Assembly (NCBI GenBank): GCA_959603585.1
Contig: CAUGYD010000017.1
Span: 1 to 24,488 of the forward strand
Length of the DNA: 24,488 nucleotides
Origin: Scatosoma sp900555925
Lineage (GTDB): Bacteria > Bacillota > Clostridia > Christensenellales > Borkfalkiaceae
Direction of reading: 5' to 3'
The notes under the pieces are model-generated. The model ran no database searches. It saw nothing but the letters and a program-made list of their open reading frames with translations, and was not told the origin of the DNA. The number at the start of each line of letters is the position of its first letter. The first letter of the stretch is position 1. The position numbers and the translations under genes were made by a program. Positions 1 through 7,487 of this stretch are shown here, in pieces.

Positions 1-1765
1 CCCAAGAAACGCGGGTCACCGCAGGAGTCGAAGTCGAAACACCGTGTTTTATCAATACGGGCGTCCCGGATAAAATTTGTTTTACCCCGTTTTCATAAAA
101 CGTCAGGGCATTTTCCAATTGCTGATTTTCCGATTGCAGCGGAAGGGAAATCGACGCATACAGATACCAATCGCCGCCGCCCCTCCTCGTGTCCGTCACT
201 TCGATATACCAATCGGGATCTATGCGCTTTACAATACTCCGGTGATAAGGTACGGCAAAACTATAAAACTGAAGATTTGTTAAACGGGTAACGGATATGC
301 TGCCTAAAACGGTTGTCGAAAGAGCCTTTGTCAAAAAATACCGATTGGCGGATACCGTCACCTCTGTATCGATGGCGAGGCGCGCGGGCAAAGTTATAGA
401 ATAAGCCCCCGTCCCCGATGCGCTTCCTGTCAGAGTCTGCGTCAGATAAACCGCGCGGACGGCAGCGGACGGTTCTGTTGTTCCCGTCACGGTATCGGAA
501 ATATCGGTAATATCAGAAATTGCGAGGGTAATATCTCCCATGCTCAACACCTTTGCATTCATGATGTTGAAAGTCGAAACATTCATCGGATATCCGTTAT
601 CTCCTGCTACAATATTCGTTGTCACCGCCGTGACCGCCGACGAAGATGCCGTCACAGTCGCCGTTATATCCGAAGCATATCCACTCTTGAAGAACGCCGA
701 ATTAGGTTTATCGTCGAATCCGCCCGCCGACACATACGGAGTCTTGGCTGCCGTCCATAAATTGATCATTTTGGCGGTAATATTCAACGTATTCGGAGCA
801 GCCGAACTTCCCGACTGAAAGGAAAATATATTTGTGCCGTTATCGTAGAGAAGTACGCTTTTGGGAGATTGAAACGTAATCGTTGCGGTATTGGCGAAAT
901 ACATCAAAGGCGAGGAACCTGTATTCGGAGAAATCAGATGAAAGGAACCACCGGTTGCAATCGAAAAAGGTCCCGCACACTTAAAGATAGGAACACCGCT
1001 GCTCGCGGAAGATACAGCCTTAAAAGAAGCACCGCTCTCCACCGTAAAGGAAGAAGCAATATGCGCGTCTGTCCCATAAGAATAAAATAATCCGCCTCTT
1101 ACGGTCAATTCCGTCGAAGAATTTTTTTTGAAGGTCATGATCGGCTTTGCAGGCGTATCCGTATACCACATATACGTTGAAGGCGCTTGCAGGGTAAAGA
1201 CCGCACCCTCCTCTACCGTAAATGCCGAACCTGCATAAGGAAACCATATAACGGAAGTCGCAGTCGTCTGCGACGTCACCGAGACCTTTCCTTCTATAAT
1301 AATGCGATTTCCTTCGCAAAACTCCTGCGAATCACCGACAGAACCGTTTTTTTCGATGCTTATCGTACAATCTTTTATCCTCGTTATTCCGTTGCGATTA
1401 TATACGGGCTGAGGTCCCGTGTATTTAATGTTATCTAAAACCGTCGTGACATTGTTATTGTTGGTGCTGTCATACACGCAGAGGATTCCGTAATAGTTCC
1501 TGCCGTTCCATACGGCGTTTTTCATAGTTGCCGTAACGGCCGTACCCGCGAAAGGAGAAAAGTAAATCGTATCCGTATACGCGCCTGAATTATAATCCGT
1601 TATCGTATGTCCGGCTCCGTCGATAGAAATATTTCCCTTGGTCTTGGGAATCTGAATACCTCCCGAAGAAAATACGATATCTTTGGCAAGCAAAATTTCC
1701 GTAGTCGTCGAATCCTCTATCGCACTTTTCAATTCCGCAAAGGTTGTCACCGTTTTTTGAGCCAT
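1..1765 (-). CDS. Partial beta-helix surface protein with WxL-like segment (3' end off window)
   Basis: The frame is open from an ATG at 1765 to the window edge, giving 588 codons with no stop. The start is set by GGAGG eight bases upstream. The frame also stays open further upstream, with in-frame ATGs at 1789 and 1807, but neither has a comparable ribosome site. The N-terminus (MAQKTVTTFAELKSAI, then ILLAKDIVF and ISIDGAGHTIT) has the pattern of pectate-lyase-like adhesive beta-helix domains: a short strand, a 'known-state' element, then repeated Thr/Ser/Gly-rich rungs. Near the visible end, VTDTRRGGGDWYLYASI (around 150-210) resembles the first motif of WxL cell-wall-binding domains; the W-Y-L codons lie at 161-169. 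The second WxL motif, if present, is outside the window. No signal peptide is visible at any candidate start, which is odd for a surface protein. The coding frame is clear; the family assignment is by pattern and moderate. Confidence 0.8.
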   Translation of the reverse strand, partial: MAQKTVTTFAELKSAIEDSTTTEILLAKDIVFSSGGIQIPKTKGNISIDGAGHTITDYNSGAYTDTIYFSPFAGTAVTATMKNAVWNGRNYYGILCVYDSTNNNNVTTVLDNIKYTGPQPVYNRNGITRIKDCTISIEKNGSVGDSQEFCEGNRIIIEGKVSVTSQTTATSVIWFPYAGSAFTVEEGAVFTLQAPSTYMWYTDTPAKPIMTFKKNSSTELTVRGGLFYSYGTDAHIASSFTVESGASFKAVSSASSGVPIFKCAGPFSIATGGSFHLISPNTGSSPLMYFANTATITFQSPKSVLLYDNGTNIFSFQSGSSAAPNTLNITAKMINLWTAAKTPYVSAGGFDDKPNSAFFKSGYASDITATVTASSSAVTAVTTNIVAGDNGYPMNVSTFNIMNAKVLSMGDITLAISDITDISDTVTGTTEPSAAVRAVYLTQTLTGSASGTGAYSITLPARLAIDTEVTVSANRYFLTKALSTTVLGSISVTRLTNLQFYSFAVPYHRSIVKRIDPDWYIEVTDTRRGGGDWYLYASISLPLQSENQQLENALTFYENGVKQILSGTPVLIKHGVSTSTPAVTRVSW

Positions 1766-1810
1766 AATTTCTTCCTCCAAGGATTTCATTTGTGAAGGTG
1801 TCCACATATC

Positions 1811-1816
1811 ATTATA
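1811..1816 (-). promoter_or_regulatory. Candidate -10 box for the WxL-like gene
   Basis: On the minus strand this reads TATAAT, about 45 bases upstream of the ATG at 1765. The hexamer 17 bases further up is a poor -35 match, so only the -10 supports the call. A separate promoter is expected because a terminator lies just upstream, behind xylB. Confidence 0.35.
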
Positions 1817-1938
1817 TGAAATCCCAAAAGAAATTGGTCCCCGCCCTCTCAGAGTTTTCATTTTCTTGCCATGGCGAAGCAATGTCCGTTTTTGCACATA
1901 TTTTTTATATTTTATCACTACTCTCGCTGAGCACACAT

Positions 1939-1985
1939 AAAAATATAACGGACCGTTTCCGAATATCGAAAAGGCGGACCGTTAT
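1939..1985 (-). terminator. Rho-independent terminator behind xylB
   Basis: On the minus strand an 11-base arm, ATAACGGTCCG, pairs with CGGTCCGTTAT with a single T-T mismatch. The loop can extend the stem through TTTTC/GGAAA. It is followed by A and then TTTTT at 1943-1939. It begins about 38 bases after the xylB stop. Hairpin plus U-tract in the direction of transcription is the standard intrinsic terminator arrangement. Confidence 0.75.
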
Positions 1986-2023
1986 TTTACTTCTTACAGA
2001 TAAATTTATAAAATTCAAAGCTT

Positions 2024-3511
2024 TCAGAATTTTGCAAAAACTTCCTTCAAAGATGGATATAATTTTCTGAAAATCTGATATTTTTTTTCATAGGCGGCCA
2101 CAATCTCTTTATCGGGCTGCACGATCTCCTTTATTTTGATTAAAGCATCCGTGGCCGCTTCTACCGTAGAATAGGCCCCGCAGGTCACCATAGACAAAAT
2201 GGCGGCGCCGTAGGCCGGTCCTTCTTCTATCATCGGAGTTTCCACAGAAATTCCCAAAACATCTGCGATAATTTGACGCCAAAGCGGACTTTTTGCTCCA
2301 CCGCCACAGATGCGAGTACACGTTACTTTAATTCCGTTCCCCTTGGCAACCTCCATACAATCGCGGAGCGCAAAAGCTACCCCTTCCAAAACGGCGAGCG
2401 TCATCTCCTTTCTCGTCGTATGCGGCCTCATTCCGATAAACGCGCCGCGAGCGTTTACATCGTTATGCGGACTGCGTTCTCCCATAAGATACGGGAGAAA
2501 GAATACTTCGTTTTTACCGAGCTCTTTCTCCAAGCCCGATTGTTCCTCCGCATAATTTTTTGTACCGAGAATTGTATCCGTCCACCATTGATTACACGAC
2601 GCAGCCGCTAAAATACAGCCCATTAAATGATACCCGCCGTTTGCGTGACAGAACGAATGTAAAGCATTCTTCGGGTCTACCGAAAAACTGTTTCCTACGA
2701 TAAAAACCGTACCGCTTGTCCCCAAAGAAATATTGCAGGCTCCGCCGGATACCGTACCTGTACCTACCGCGGCTGCCGCATTGTCCCCTGCGCCCGCACA
2801 TAATTTTACACTTTCAGATAACCCCAACTCTGTCGCAACCGAAGGCAAAAGTTCCCCGATCGTTTCGTAAGATTCGTAAAGGGCGGGAAGCCACTCTTTC
2901 TTTACCGAACAAATTCGGCACATTTCCTCGCTCCAACGGCGATTTTTTACGTCGAGCAATAACATTCCGCCCGCGTCCGAATAATCCGTACAATGTACGC
3001 CGCTCAGACGATAGACGACGTAATCCTTCGGGAGCATAATTTTATCGATACGGGAAAAATTTTGCGGTTCGTTTTCTTTTACCCAAAGAATTTTCGGAGC
3101 CGTAAATCCTGCAAAGGCGATATTTGCCGTGTATTCGGACAATCTCTCCCTGCCGATGGTCTCGTTGAGATAATCCGTCTGCTTCTGCGTCCGTCCGTCA
3201 TTCCATAAAATAGCCGGACGAATCACTTTTCCTTCTGAGTCCAAAAGTACCAACCCGTGCATTTGTCCGCCGAATCCGATACCTCGGACGGCACCTTTAT
3301 CCTGTCCGCAAAGGAGCTCTTTTATTCCTTCTACAACGCCCGTATACCAATCCTCCGGATTTTGTTCGCTCCAACCGCTCTCAGGATAAAAGATAGGATA
3401 ACTTTTCGTCGTACTGTTCAAAATGCGCCCGTCTTCCGATACTAAAAGCAATTTAACCGCCGACGTTCCGAGATCTATACCGATATAAGTATTCATAAAT
3501 ATTTTATCCAA
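2024..3511 (-). CDS. xylB: Xylulokinase (FGGY family)
   Basis: Phosphorylates D-xylulose with ATP to D-xylulose 5-phosphate in the cytoplasm, feeding pentose into the pentose phosphate pathway. The 495 residues match the usual family length. The N-terminal phosphate loop is DLGTSAVK (residues 13-20). GQMHG at 82-86 is the xylulokinase substrate-site motif, followed by AILWNDGRT (100-108). Further on come GAGDNAAAAVG with the expected catalytic Asp, SLGTSGTV, GGGAKSPLWRQ and GPAYGAA. The start is probably the TTG at 3511: AAAGGAGG lies 11 bases upstream of it, but 26 bases from the ATG at 3496, which would give the more familiar N-terminus MNTYIGIDLG. No xylA or xylose transporter is in the window. 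It is divergent from a PocR-AraC regulator, the obvious candidate controller (inference). Confidence 0.95.
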   Translation of the reverse strand: MDKIFMNTYIGIDLGTSAVKLLLVSEDGRILNSTTKSYPIFYPESGWSEQNPEDWYTGVVEGIKELLCGQDKGAVRGIGFGGQMHGLVLLDSEGKVIRPAILWNDGRTQKQTDYLNETIGRERLSEYTANIAFAGFTAPKILWVKENEPQNFSRIDKIMLPKDYVVYRLSGVHCTDYSDAGGMLLLDVKNRRWSEEMCRICSVKKEWLPALYESYETIGELLPSVATELGLSESVKLCAGAGDNAAAAVGTGTVSGGACNISLGTSGTVFIVGNSFSVDPKNALHSFCHANGGYHLMGCILAAASCNQWWTDTILGTKNYAEEQSGLEKELGKNEVFFLPYLMGERSPHNDVNARGAFIGMRPHTTRKEMTLAVLEGVAFALRDCMEVAKGNGIKVTCTRICGGGAKSPLWRQIIADVLGISVETPMIEEGPAYGAAILSMVTCGAYSTVEAATDALIKIKEIVQPDKEIVAAYEKKYQIFRKLYPSLKEVFAKF

Positions 3512-3522
3512 CGAAAAGAATT

Positions 3523-3530
3523 CCTCCTTT
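3523..3530 (-). promoter_or_regulatory. xylB ribosome binding site favouring a TTG start
   Basis: AAAGGAGG on the minus strand. It lies 11 bases from the TTG at 3511 and 26 bases from the next in-frame ATG at 3496. The spacing argues for initiation at TTG, which may lower expression. Confidence 0.6.
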
Positions 3531-3533
3531 ACA

Positions 3534-3557
3534 GGAAGCCGGTTAGACGTCGGCTCC
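3534..3557 (-). promoter_or_regulatory. Hairpin in the xylB leader
   Basis: In the leader RNA, AGCCG (3555-3551) can pair with CGGCT (3541-3537) across a nine-base loop. The outer GGA/TCC bases can extend the stem past a one-base bulge. It sits a few bases upstream of the ribosome site and has no U-tract, so it is not a terminator. It could affect translation or RNA stability; the stem is short and may be incidental. Confidence 0.3.
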
Positions 3558-3615
3558 TTTGGGGCGAATGAATCTTTTGCGTTGCCTTCTCCTTAAAATT
3601 TATCATTTATTATTT

Positions 3616-3624
3616 ATTATATCA
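3616..3624 (-). promoter_or_regulatory. xylB promoter, extended -10
   Basis: The minus strand reads TGATATAAT, a perfect TATAAT (3621-3616) with the TG of an extended -10. TTGTCT at 3649-3644 is too far away (22-base spacer) to be a normal -35, as is common for extended -10 promoters. The leader would be about 100 bases long. The site lies back to back with the regulator promoter, inside an AT-rich stretch. Confidence 0.55.
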
Positions 3625-3642
3625 AAAAAGCTCTTAAAAATA

Positions 3643-3672
3643 TAGACAATTTCGTTTTATTTATGGTATAAT
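3643..3672 (+). promoter_or_regulatory. Promoter of the PocR-AraC regulator, extended -10
   Basis: TGGTATAAT, with TATAAT at 3667-3672 and the TG of an extended -10 at 3664-3665. A weak -35, TAGACA at 3643-3648, lies 18 bases upstream. The predicted start site is near 3679, before the ribosome site at 3703. A TTG that would give a longer protein lies inside this -10 box and is therefore unlikely to be used. Confidence 0.6.
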
Positions 3673-3713
3673 TGTTCACAAATGAGATTTTTATACTATT
3701 TCGGAGGAAGCTT

Positions 3714-4574
3714 GTGATCAATTCTTATGAAAAAGAAAAACTTTCATCTCTATTGAAAGATTTCTATGTAGCCATCGGAATGAGAATATCCGTTTTTGAC
3801 GACCAATTCCGCTTGATTACGGAATACCCGCAGCATCCCCCCGAATTGTGCGCCATGATAAGAAGCACCGAAAAAGGATTCGCAGCCTGTAAAAAATGCG
3901 ACGAGGAAGCTTTTCTCAGAGCACGAAAGATGCATACGGCTCATTCTTATGTCTGTCATGCGGGACTCACGGAAGCGATTACGCCCATTTTACTCGATAG
4001 AGAAGTCATGGGATACGCGATTTTTGCGCATCTTCTCCCTGCCGAAAATTATAGAGAGCACGTCGACGAAATTTGCAAACGCTGCAAAGACTATTGCGAT
4101 TCGGAGGAAAAAATTCGCTCCGCCGTTTCCAAATTGAAAAAATATTCCGGACAAAAAATCACTTCCTCTATGAGAATATTGGAAGCTATTGCTTCTTTTC
4201 TGCAAATCTCCAATGTAATTAATTGGAAAAACGAGGATATTGCCTTTAATATCAACGATTTCATTTCTCGCAACCTCGCACAAAAATTGTCCAGCGACGT
4301 CATTTGTAATCATTTCTTTATTTCCCGAACGAGGCTATATCAAATATCCGAAAAGGCCTTCGGAATGGGGATTGCACAATATGTAACTTACAAACGAATA
4401 GAAGAAGCAAAGCGACTTCTAGCAAACGAGCTCACTTCTGTTTCTAAAATTGCCGTTCAAGTCGGTATAGGCGATTACAACTATTTTTGTAAGCTCTTTC
4501 GAAAGAATGTCGGTCTTTCCCCGGGAAAATATCGCCTTTCCGTACGTTTGGGGAATCAGAATCGACACACGTAA
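3714..4574 (+). CDS. PocR-domain AraC-family transcriptional regulator
   Basis: DNA-binding regulator with an N-terminal ligand-sensing PocR-type domain and a C-terminal AraC-type double helix-turn-helix. The start is the GTG at 3714: GGAGG (3703-3707) lies six bases upstream, whereas the longer in-frame TTG at 3672 falls inside the promoter -10. This gives 286 residues. The sensor region (about 10-165) has the family's cysteine pattern: ACKKCDEEAF at 58-67 and YVCHAGL at 79-85. The last ~90 residues carry the HTH, with ISRTRLYQISEKAFG and the signature GDYNYFCKLFRKNVGLSPGKYR split over the second helix pair. It is divergent from xylB with back-to-back promoters, so pentose-linked control of xylB and of itself is likely. 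The ligand is not known from sequence. Confidence 0.88.
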   Translation: MINSYEKEKLSSLLKDFYVAIGMRISVFDDQFRLITEYPQHPPELCAMIRSTEKGFAACKKCDEEAFLRARKMHTAHSYVCHAGLTEAITPILLDREVMGYAIFAHLLPAENYREHVDEICKRCKDYCDSEEKIRSAVSKLKKYSGQKITSSMRILEAIASFLQISNVINWKNEDIAFNINDFISRNLAQKLSSDVICNHFFISRTRLYQISEKAFGMGIAQYVTYKRIEEAKRLLANELTSVSKIAVQVGIGDYNYFCKLFRKNVGLSPGKYRLSVRLGNQNRHT

Positions 4575-4643
4575 TTTCAGCATATTTTCAACAATGTCTT
4601 CTTGAAGGAAGAATATGTGCGCTCGATTTCTTTTTTTACTTTC

Positions 4644-4674
4644 AAAAAAGGCCCGAAAAATTCGGGCCTTTTTT
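4644..4674. terminator. Bidirectional intrinsic terminator between convergent genes
   Basis: GGCCCGAA (4650-4657) pairs perfectly with TTCGGGCC (4661-4668) around an AAA loop. It is flanked by six A on the left and six T on the right, so it works on both strands. It lies 70 bases after the regulator stop and 33 bases after the stop of the minus-strand LRR lipoprotein, and should end both transcripts. Confidence 0.92.
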
Positions 4675-4706
4675 CAGTCGGACAGTTAAAATTTTTTGTA
4701 AATTCT

Positions 4707-7487
4707 TTATTCCGGCAACCAAATCGCATAGAGCACGATACCGTTTGGAGCCGAATCTACGGTTTCCACCGTATATTCCGCAACGGTTTCTTCGGGCTTT
4801 GTCGTCCAGCCGCCGAAAGAATATCCTTCGCGGGAAGGCGGCGAAATCCCGTTTCTTGCGTCGCCGTTAGAAATTCCGCTCGTCCCCTTTTCAAAGGAAA
4901 TAAGGTAACCGTCCGAAGAGAATGTACTCCCCCAAATGACGGGACGGAAAGAGGAATTCCACAATAAATCCCAACCGCTTGCGGGCTGCGCCGATTTACA
5001 ATAAATAGTGAGACTGTTGCACCCGTAAAACACATGTGAACCGAAGCTTCCTACCTCGCCCCGAAAAACGACTTCCTTCAAGGAACGGCAATATCGAAAT
5101 GCCTGTGAATCGATAAAAGATACGCTTTCGGGAAGCTCGGCCCGGACGAGCGATTCGCACAAATAAAATGCATGTGAACCAATTCGTTTCAAACTGCTGC
5201 CGAATACTATCGTTTCAAGTCCCGAACAGCCATAAAACGCATAATCGCCGATGGAAATGAGACTGTCTGGCAAAATCAGATTTTTCAAGGAACTACAACC
5301 GTAAAATGCCCTTGATTCGATTTCCGTAGCTCCGCCGATTTCCAACTCTTCCAAAGCACTGCAATTTCTGAATGCACGAGAAGCAATTTTGGTTACTCCT
5401 TTCCCGATACTCACCTGTTTTAACTTGGTACAGCCGTAAAACGCATAATCACCAAGGCCGGTAACGCTGTCGGGAATTTCAACAGACTTCAATCCGGAAC
5501 CGAAAAATGCGTAAGCACCTATCGAAGTTAAGCCGTCGGGTAAATCAATTTCTGATAAATTCTGACAGCCATAAAATACGGAACGTCCGATTTCTTTCAA
5601 GCCCTCGGAAAGTTTCACCGACATTATGGAAGAGCCGTAAAACGCATAATCGCCGATGGAAACGACACTGTCGGGGATCTCTATACCGCTGAGAGAGGTA
5701 CACCCGAAAAAGGCCCCCTTACCGATGATTTTAACGCTGTCAGGGATGGAAACGGTCATAACATTGGTGCCGTAAAATGCATAATTGCCTATTCCGACCG
5801 TTCCCTCCCGAATTTCCACAGTGCCCATTATGGGACCTGACACAGCCCAATTATCGGCGTAAACAACTCCGCCTTCCTCGTTATTCCAAATGCCTGAGTC
5901 AACAAATACTCCCGTCCCGAGGCTCTTTAAGCCGTCGGGCAAATCGATATCATTCAAAGCCTGACAATTATAAAATGCATAATGCCCTATTGTTTCGAGC
6001 GTCGAAGGCAGTTCTATGGTGGATAAGCTCGGACATTCCGCAAAGGCAAACTGGCCGATAGAAATAAGCTTTACATTATTCCCGCACATGACACTGGTGA
6101 GATTTTTACATTGGTAGAAAGCAAACTCTCCGATGGACTCCGTCTCTCCCCCTAAAACGACTACAGTTAGATTCGTACATTCGCGGAACGCATTCGTGCC
6201 GATCGCTTTTAAGCTGTCGGGAAATATGATTTCCAACAAATATTCTTTGCACGAATAAAAAACCTGCTCGGCGATTCCGGCTGTCCCTTCTTCTAACAAG
6301 AGCTGTCCGTTCGTATCTATTCCTATATTCAAATTTTTACATCCGACAACCCAATCGTCCGCATAGACAATGTCGCCCGAATCCTGCCATATTTTTGTTT
6401 CTGCAAATGCAGAGGCTCCTAGGCTTCTGACCTCCCGACCGATCTCTATCCTTGAAAGCGCGCTGCATTTACTGAACGCAACCCTGCCTATGCTCTCAAC
6501 CCCGTCGGAAATTTCAACTTCTTCAAGGGTACTGCATCCCAAAAAGGCCGCTTGACCGATGCTTTCTATATTCGACGGAATGAAAACATTCTTTAAGTTC
6601 GTACAATAGGCAAAAGAAAACGTATCGAGCGATTTGAGCCCGCCGCCGATATTCAATTCAGAGACGGCGCTGCAACCGGAAAAGGCATACTCTCCCATAC
6701 TCGTTACGCTGTCGGGAATCGTTATACTTTCCAATCCCGAACAATCGGAAAAGGCATAGCTGCCGATCTCCTCTACCGAATCGGGAATGGTTATATCCGT
6801 CAGAGAACGACAATAGGAAAAGGTATAGCTCTCAATTTTCGCAAGCCCCGAGGGAAGCTGAATTTCTGCGAGGGAGCTGCAACTCTGGAACGCCTTTGCG
6901 CCGATAGAGACGACGCTTTCGGACATTGTAACGGCAGTGAGGTTCAAGCAATTGGCAAAAGCGTTTTCCCCGATATTCGTCACATTCTTACCGATCGTTA
7001 TCCCCGTAATATCGCGAGATCTCGAAAAGGCCGATTTTCCGATGCTGACGACCGGCTTACCCCGATAGCTGTCTTCGATGACCACATCGCCGGAAACGCT
7101 GCCCACGCCGGAGACCTCATACGCCGTATCGTCGTTGATCAGGCGATAAAAAAGTCCCGACTCGGTCTCTCTCGTAAAGTCGATTGTTTCAGACCATTTT
7201 GAATCCGCAAAGCCGTCCCGTTCATTGACTGCCTTGATTTTAATTTCGTAATTCCCGGGCTCCAAGTATTCCAAATCGTACAGATTTTGCCGAATTTCCG
7301 TCTCTTTTCCGTTGATGCTGATTACATAACGGCGCGCGTCCTCTACCTCATTCCAAGTCAAATCGAGCGTCGTTTCATCTATTGTCAGCCCGCCGGGCTG
7401 CGAAAGCGTCTGCTTACCGCACGCCGCAAGTGCGGCGGCAAAACAGATTACGATGCTCGCAAAGAAAAATAAGCGGATTTTTTTCAT
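4707..7487 (-). CDS. BspA-like LRR_5 lipoprotein, last gene of the MoxR/vWA cluster
   Basis: Predicted surface lipoprotein of 926 residues. The signal peptide ends in the lipobox LAAC with Cys23. Next comes an Fn3-like domain (about 30-105, with LDLTWNEVEDARRYVISING). About 28 LRR_5 modules of 22-23 residues follow, with the pattern xxIGxxAFxxCxxLxxIxIPDSV. The C-terminal ~75 residues are an InlB/Flg_new-type repeat (GYSFGGW...VLYAIW). Two modules carry a longer insertion with VYADxWxV. There is no LPXTG sorting motif, so anchoring is by lipid. The ATG at 7487 has AAGGAG six bases upstream and overlaps the stop of the vWA gene as ATGA, implying coupled translation. The family is associated with adhesion and protein binding in other bacteria; the partner here is unknown. 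A bidirectional terminator follows. Confidence 0.9.
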   Translation of the reverse strand: MKKIRLFFFASIVICFAAALAACGKQTLSQPGGLTIDETTLDLTWNEVEDARRYVISINGKETEIRQNLYDLEYLEPGNYEIKIKAVNERDGFADSKWSETIDFTRETESGLFYRLINDDTAYEVSGVGSVSGDVVIEDSYRGKPVVSIGKSAFSRSRDITGITIGKNVTNIGENAFANCLNLTAVTMSESVVSIGAKAFQSCSSLAEIQLPSGLAKIESYTFSYCRSLTDITIPDSVEEIGSYAFSDCSGLESITIPDSVTSMGEYAFSGCSAVSELNIGGGLKSLDTFSFAYCTNLKNVFIPSNIESIGQAAFLGCSTLEEVEISDGVESIGRVAFSKCSALSRIEIGREVRSLGASAFAETKIWQDSGDIVYADDWVVGCKNLNIGIDTNGQLLLEEGTAGIAEQVFYSCKEYLLEIIFPDSLKAIGTNAFRECTNLTVVVLGGETESIGEFAFYQCKNLTSVMCGNNVKLISIGQFAFAECPSLSTIELPSTLETIGHYAFYNCQALNDIDLPDGLKSLGTGVFVDSGIWNNEEGGVVYADNWAVSGPIMGTVEIREGTVGIGNYAFYGTNVMTVSIPDSVKIIGKGAFFGCTSLSGIEIPDSVVSIGDYAFYGSSIMSVKLSEGLKEIGRSVFYGCQNLSEIDLPDGLTSIGAYAFFGSGLKSVEIPDSVTGLGDYAFYGCTKLKQVSIGKGVTKIASRAFRNCSALEELEIGGATEIESRAFYGCSSLKNLILPDSLISIGDYAFYGCSGLETIVFGSSLKRIGSHAFYLCESLVRAELPESVSFIDSQAFRYCRSLKEVVFRGEVGSFGSHVFYGCNSLTIYCKSAQPASGWDLLWNSSFRPVIWGSTFSSDGYLISFEKGTSGISNGDARNGISPPSREGYSFGGWTTKPEETVAEYTVETVDSAPNGIVLYAIWLPE
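4990..7080 (-). repeat. LRR_5 repeat array with near-identical DNA copies
   Basis: About 28 tandem modules of 66-69 bases inside the lipoprotein gene; the boundaries are approximate. Some copies are nearly identical at the DNA level. A 25-base stretch beginning TAAAACGCATAATCG occurs exactly at 5233-5257 and again at 5638-5662, 405 bases (135 codons) apart. Recombination between copies would keep the frame. Confidence 0.75.

Noticed and set aside
3672..3713. Longer regulator starting at the TTG at 3672.
   Set aside because: That codon begins at the last base of the TATAAT box, while the GTG at 3714 has a well-placed GGAGG.
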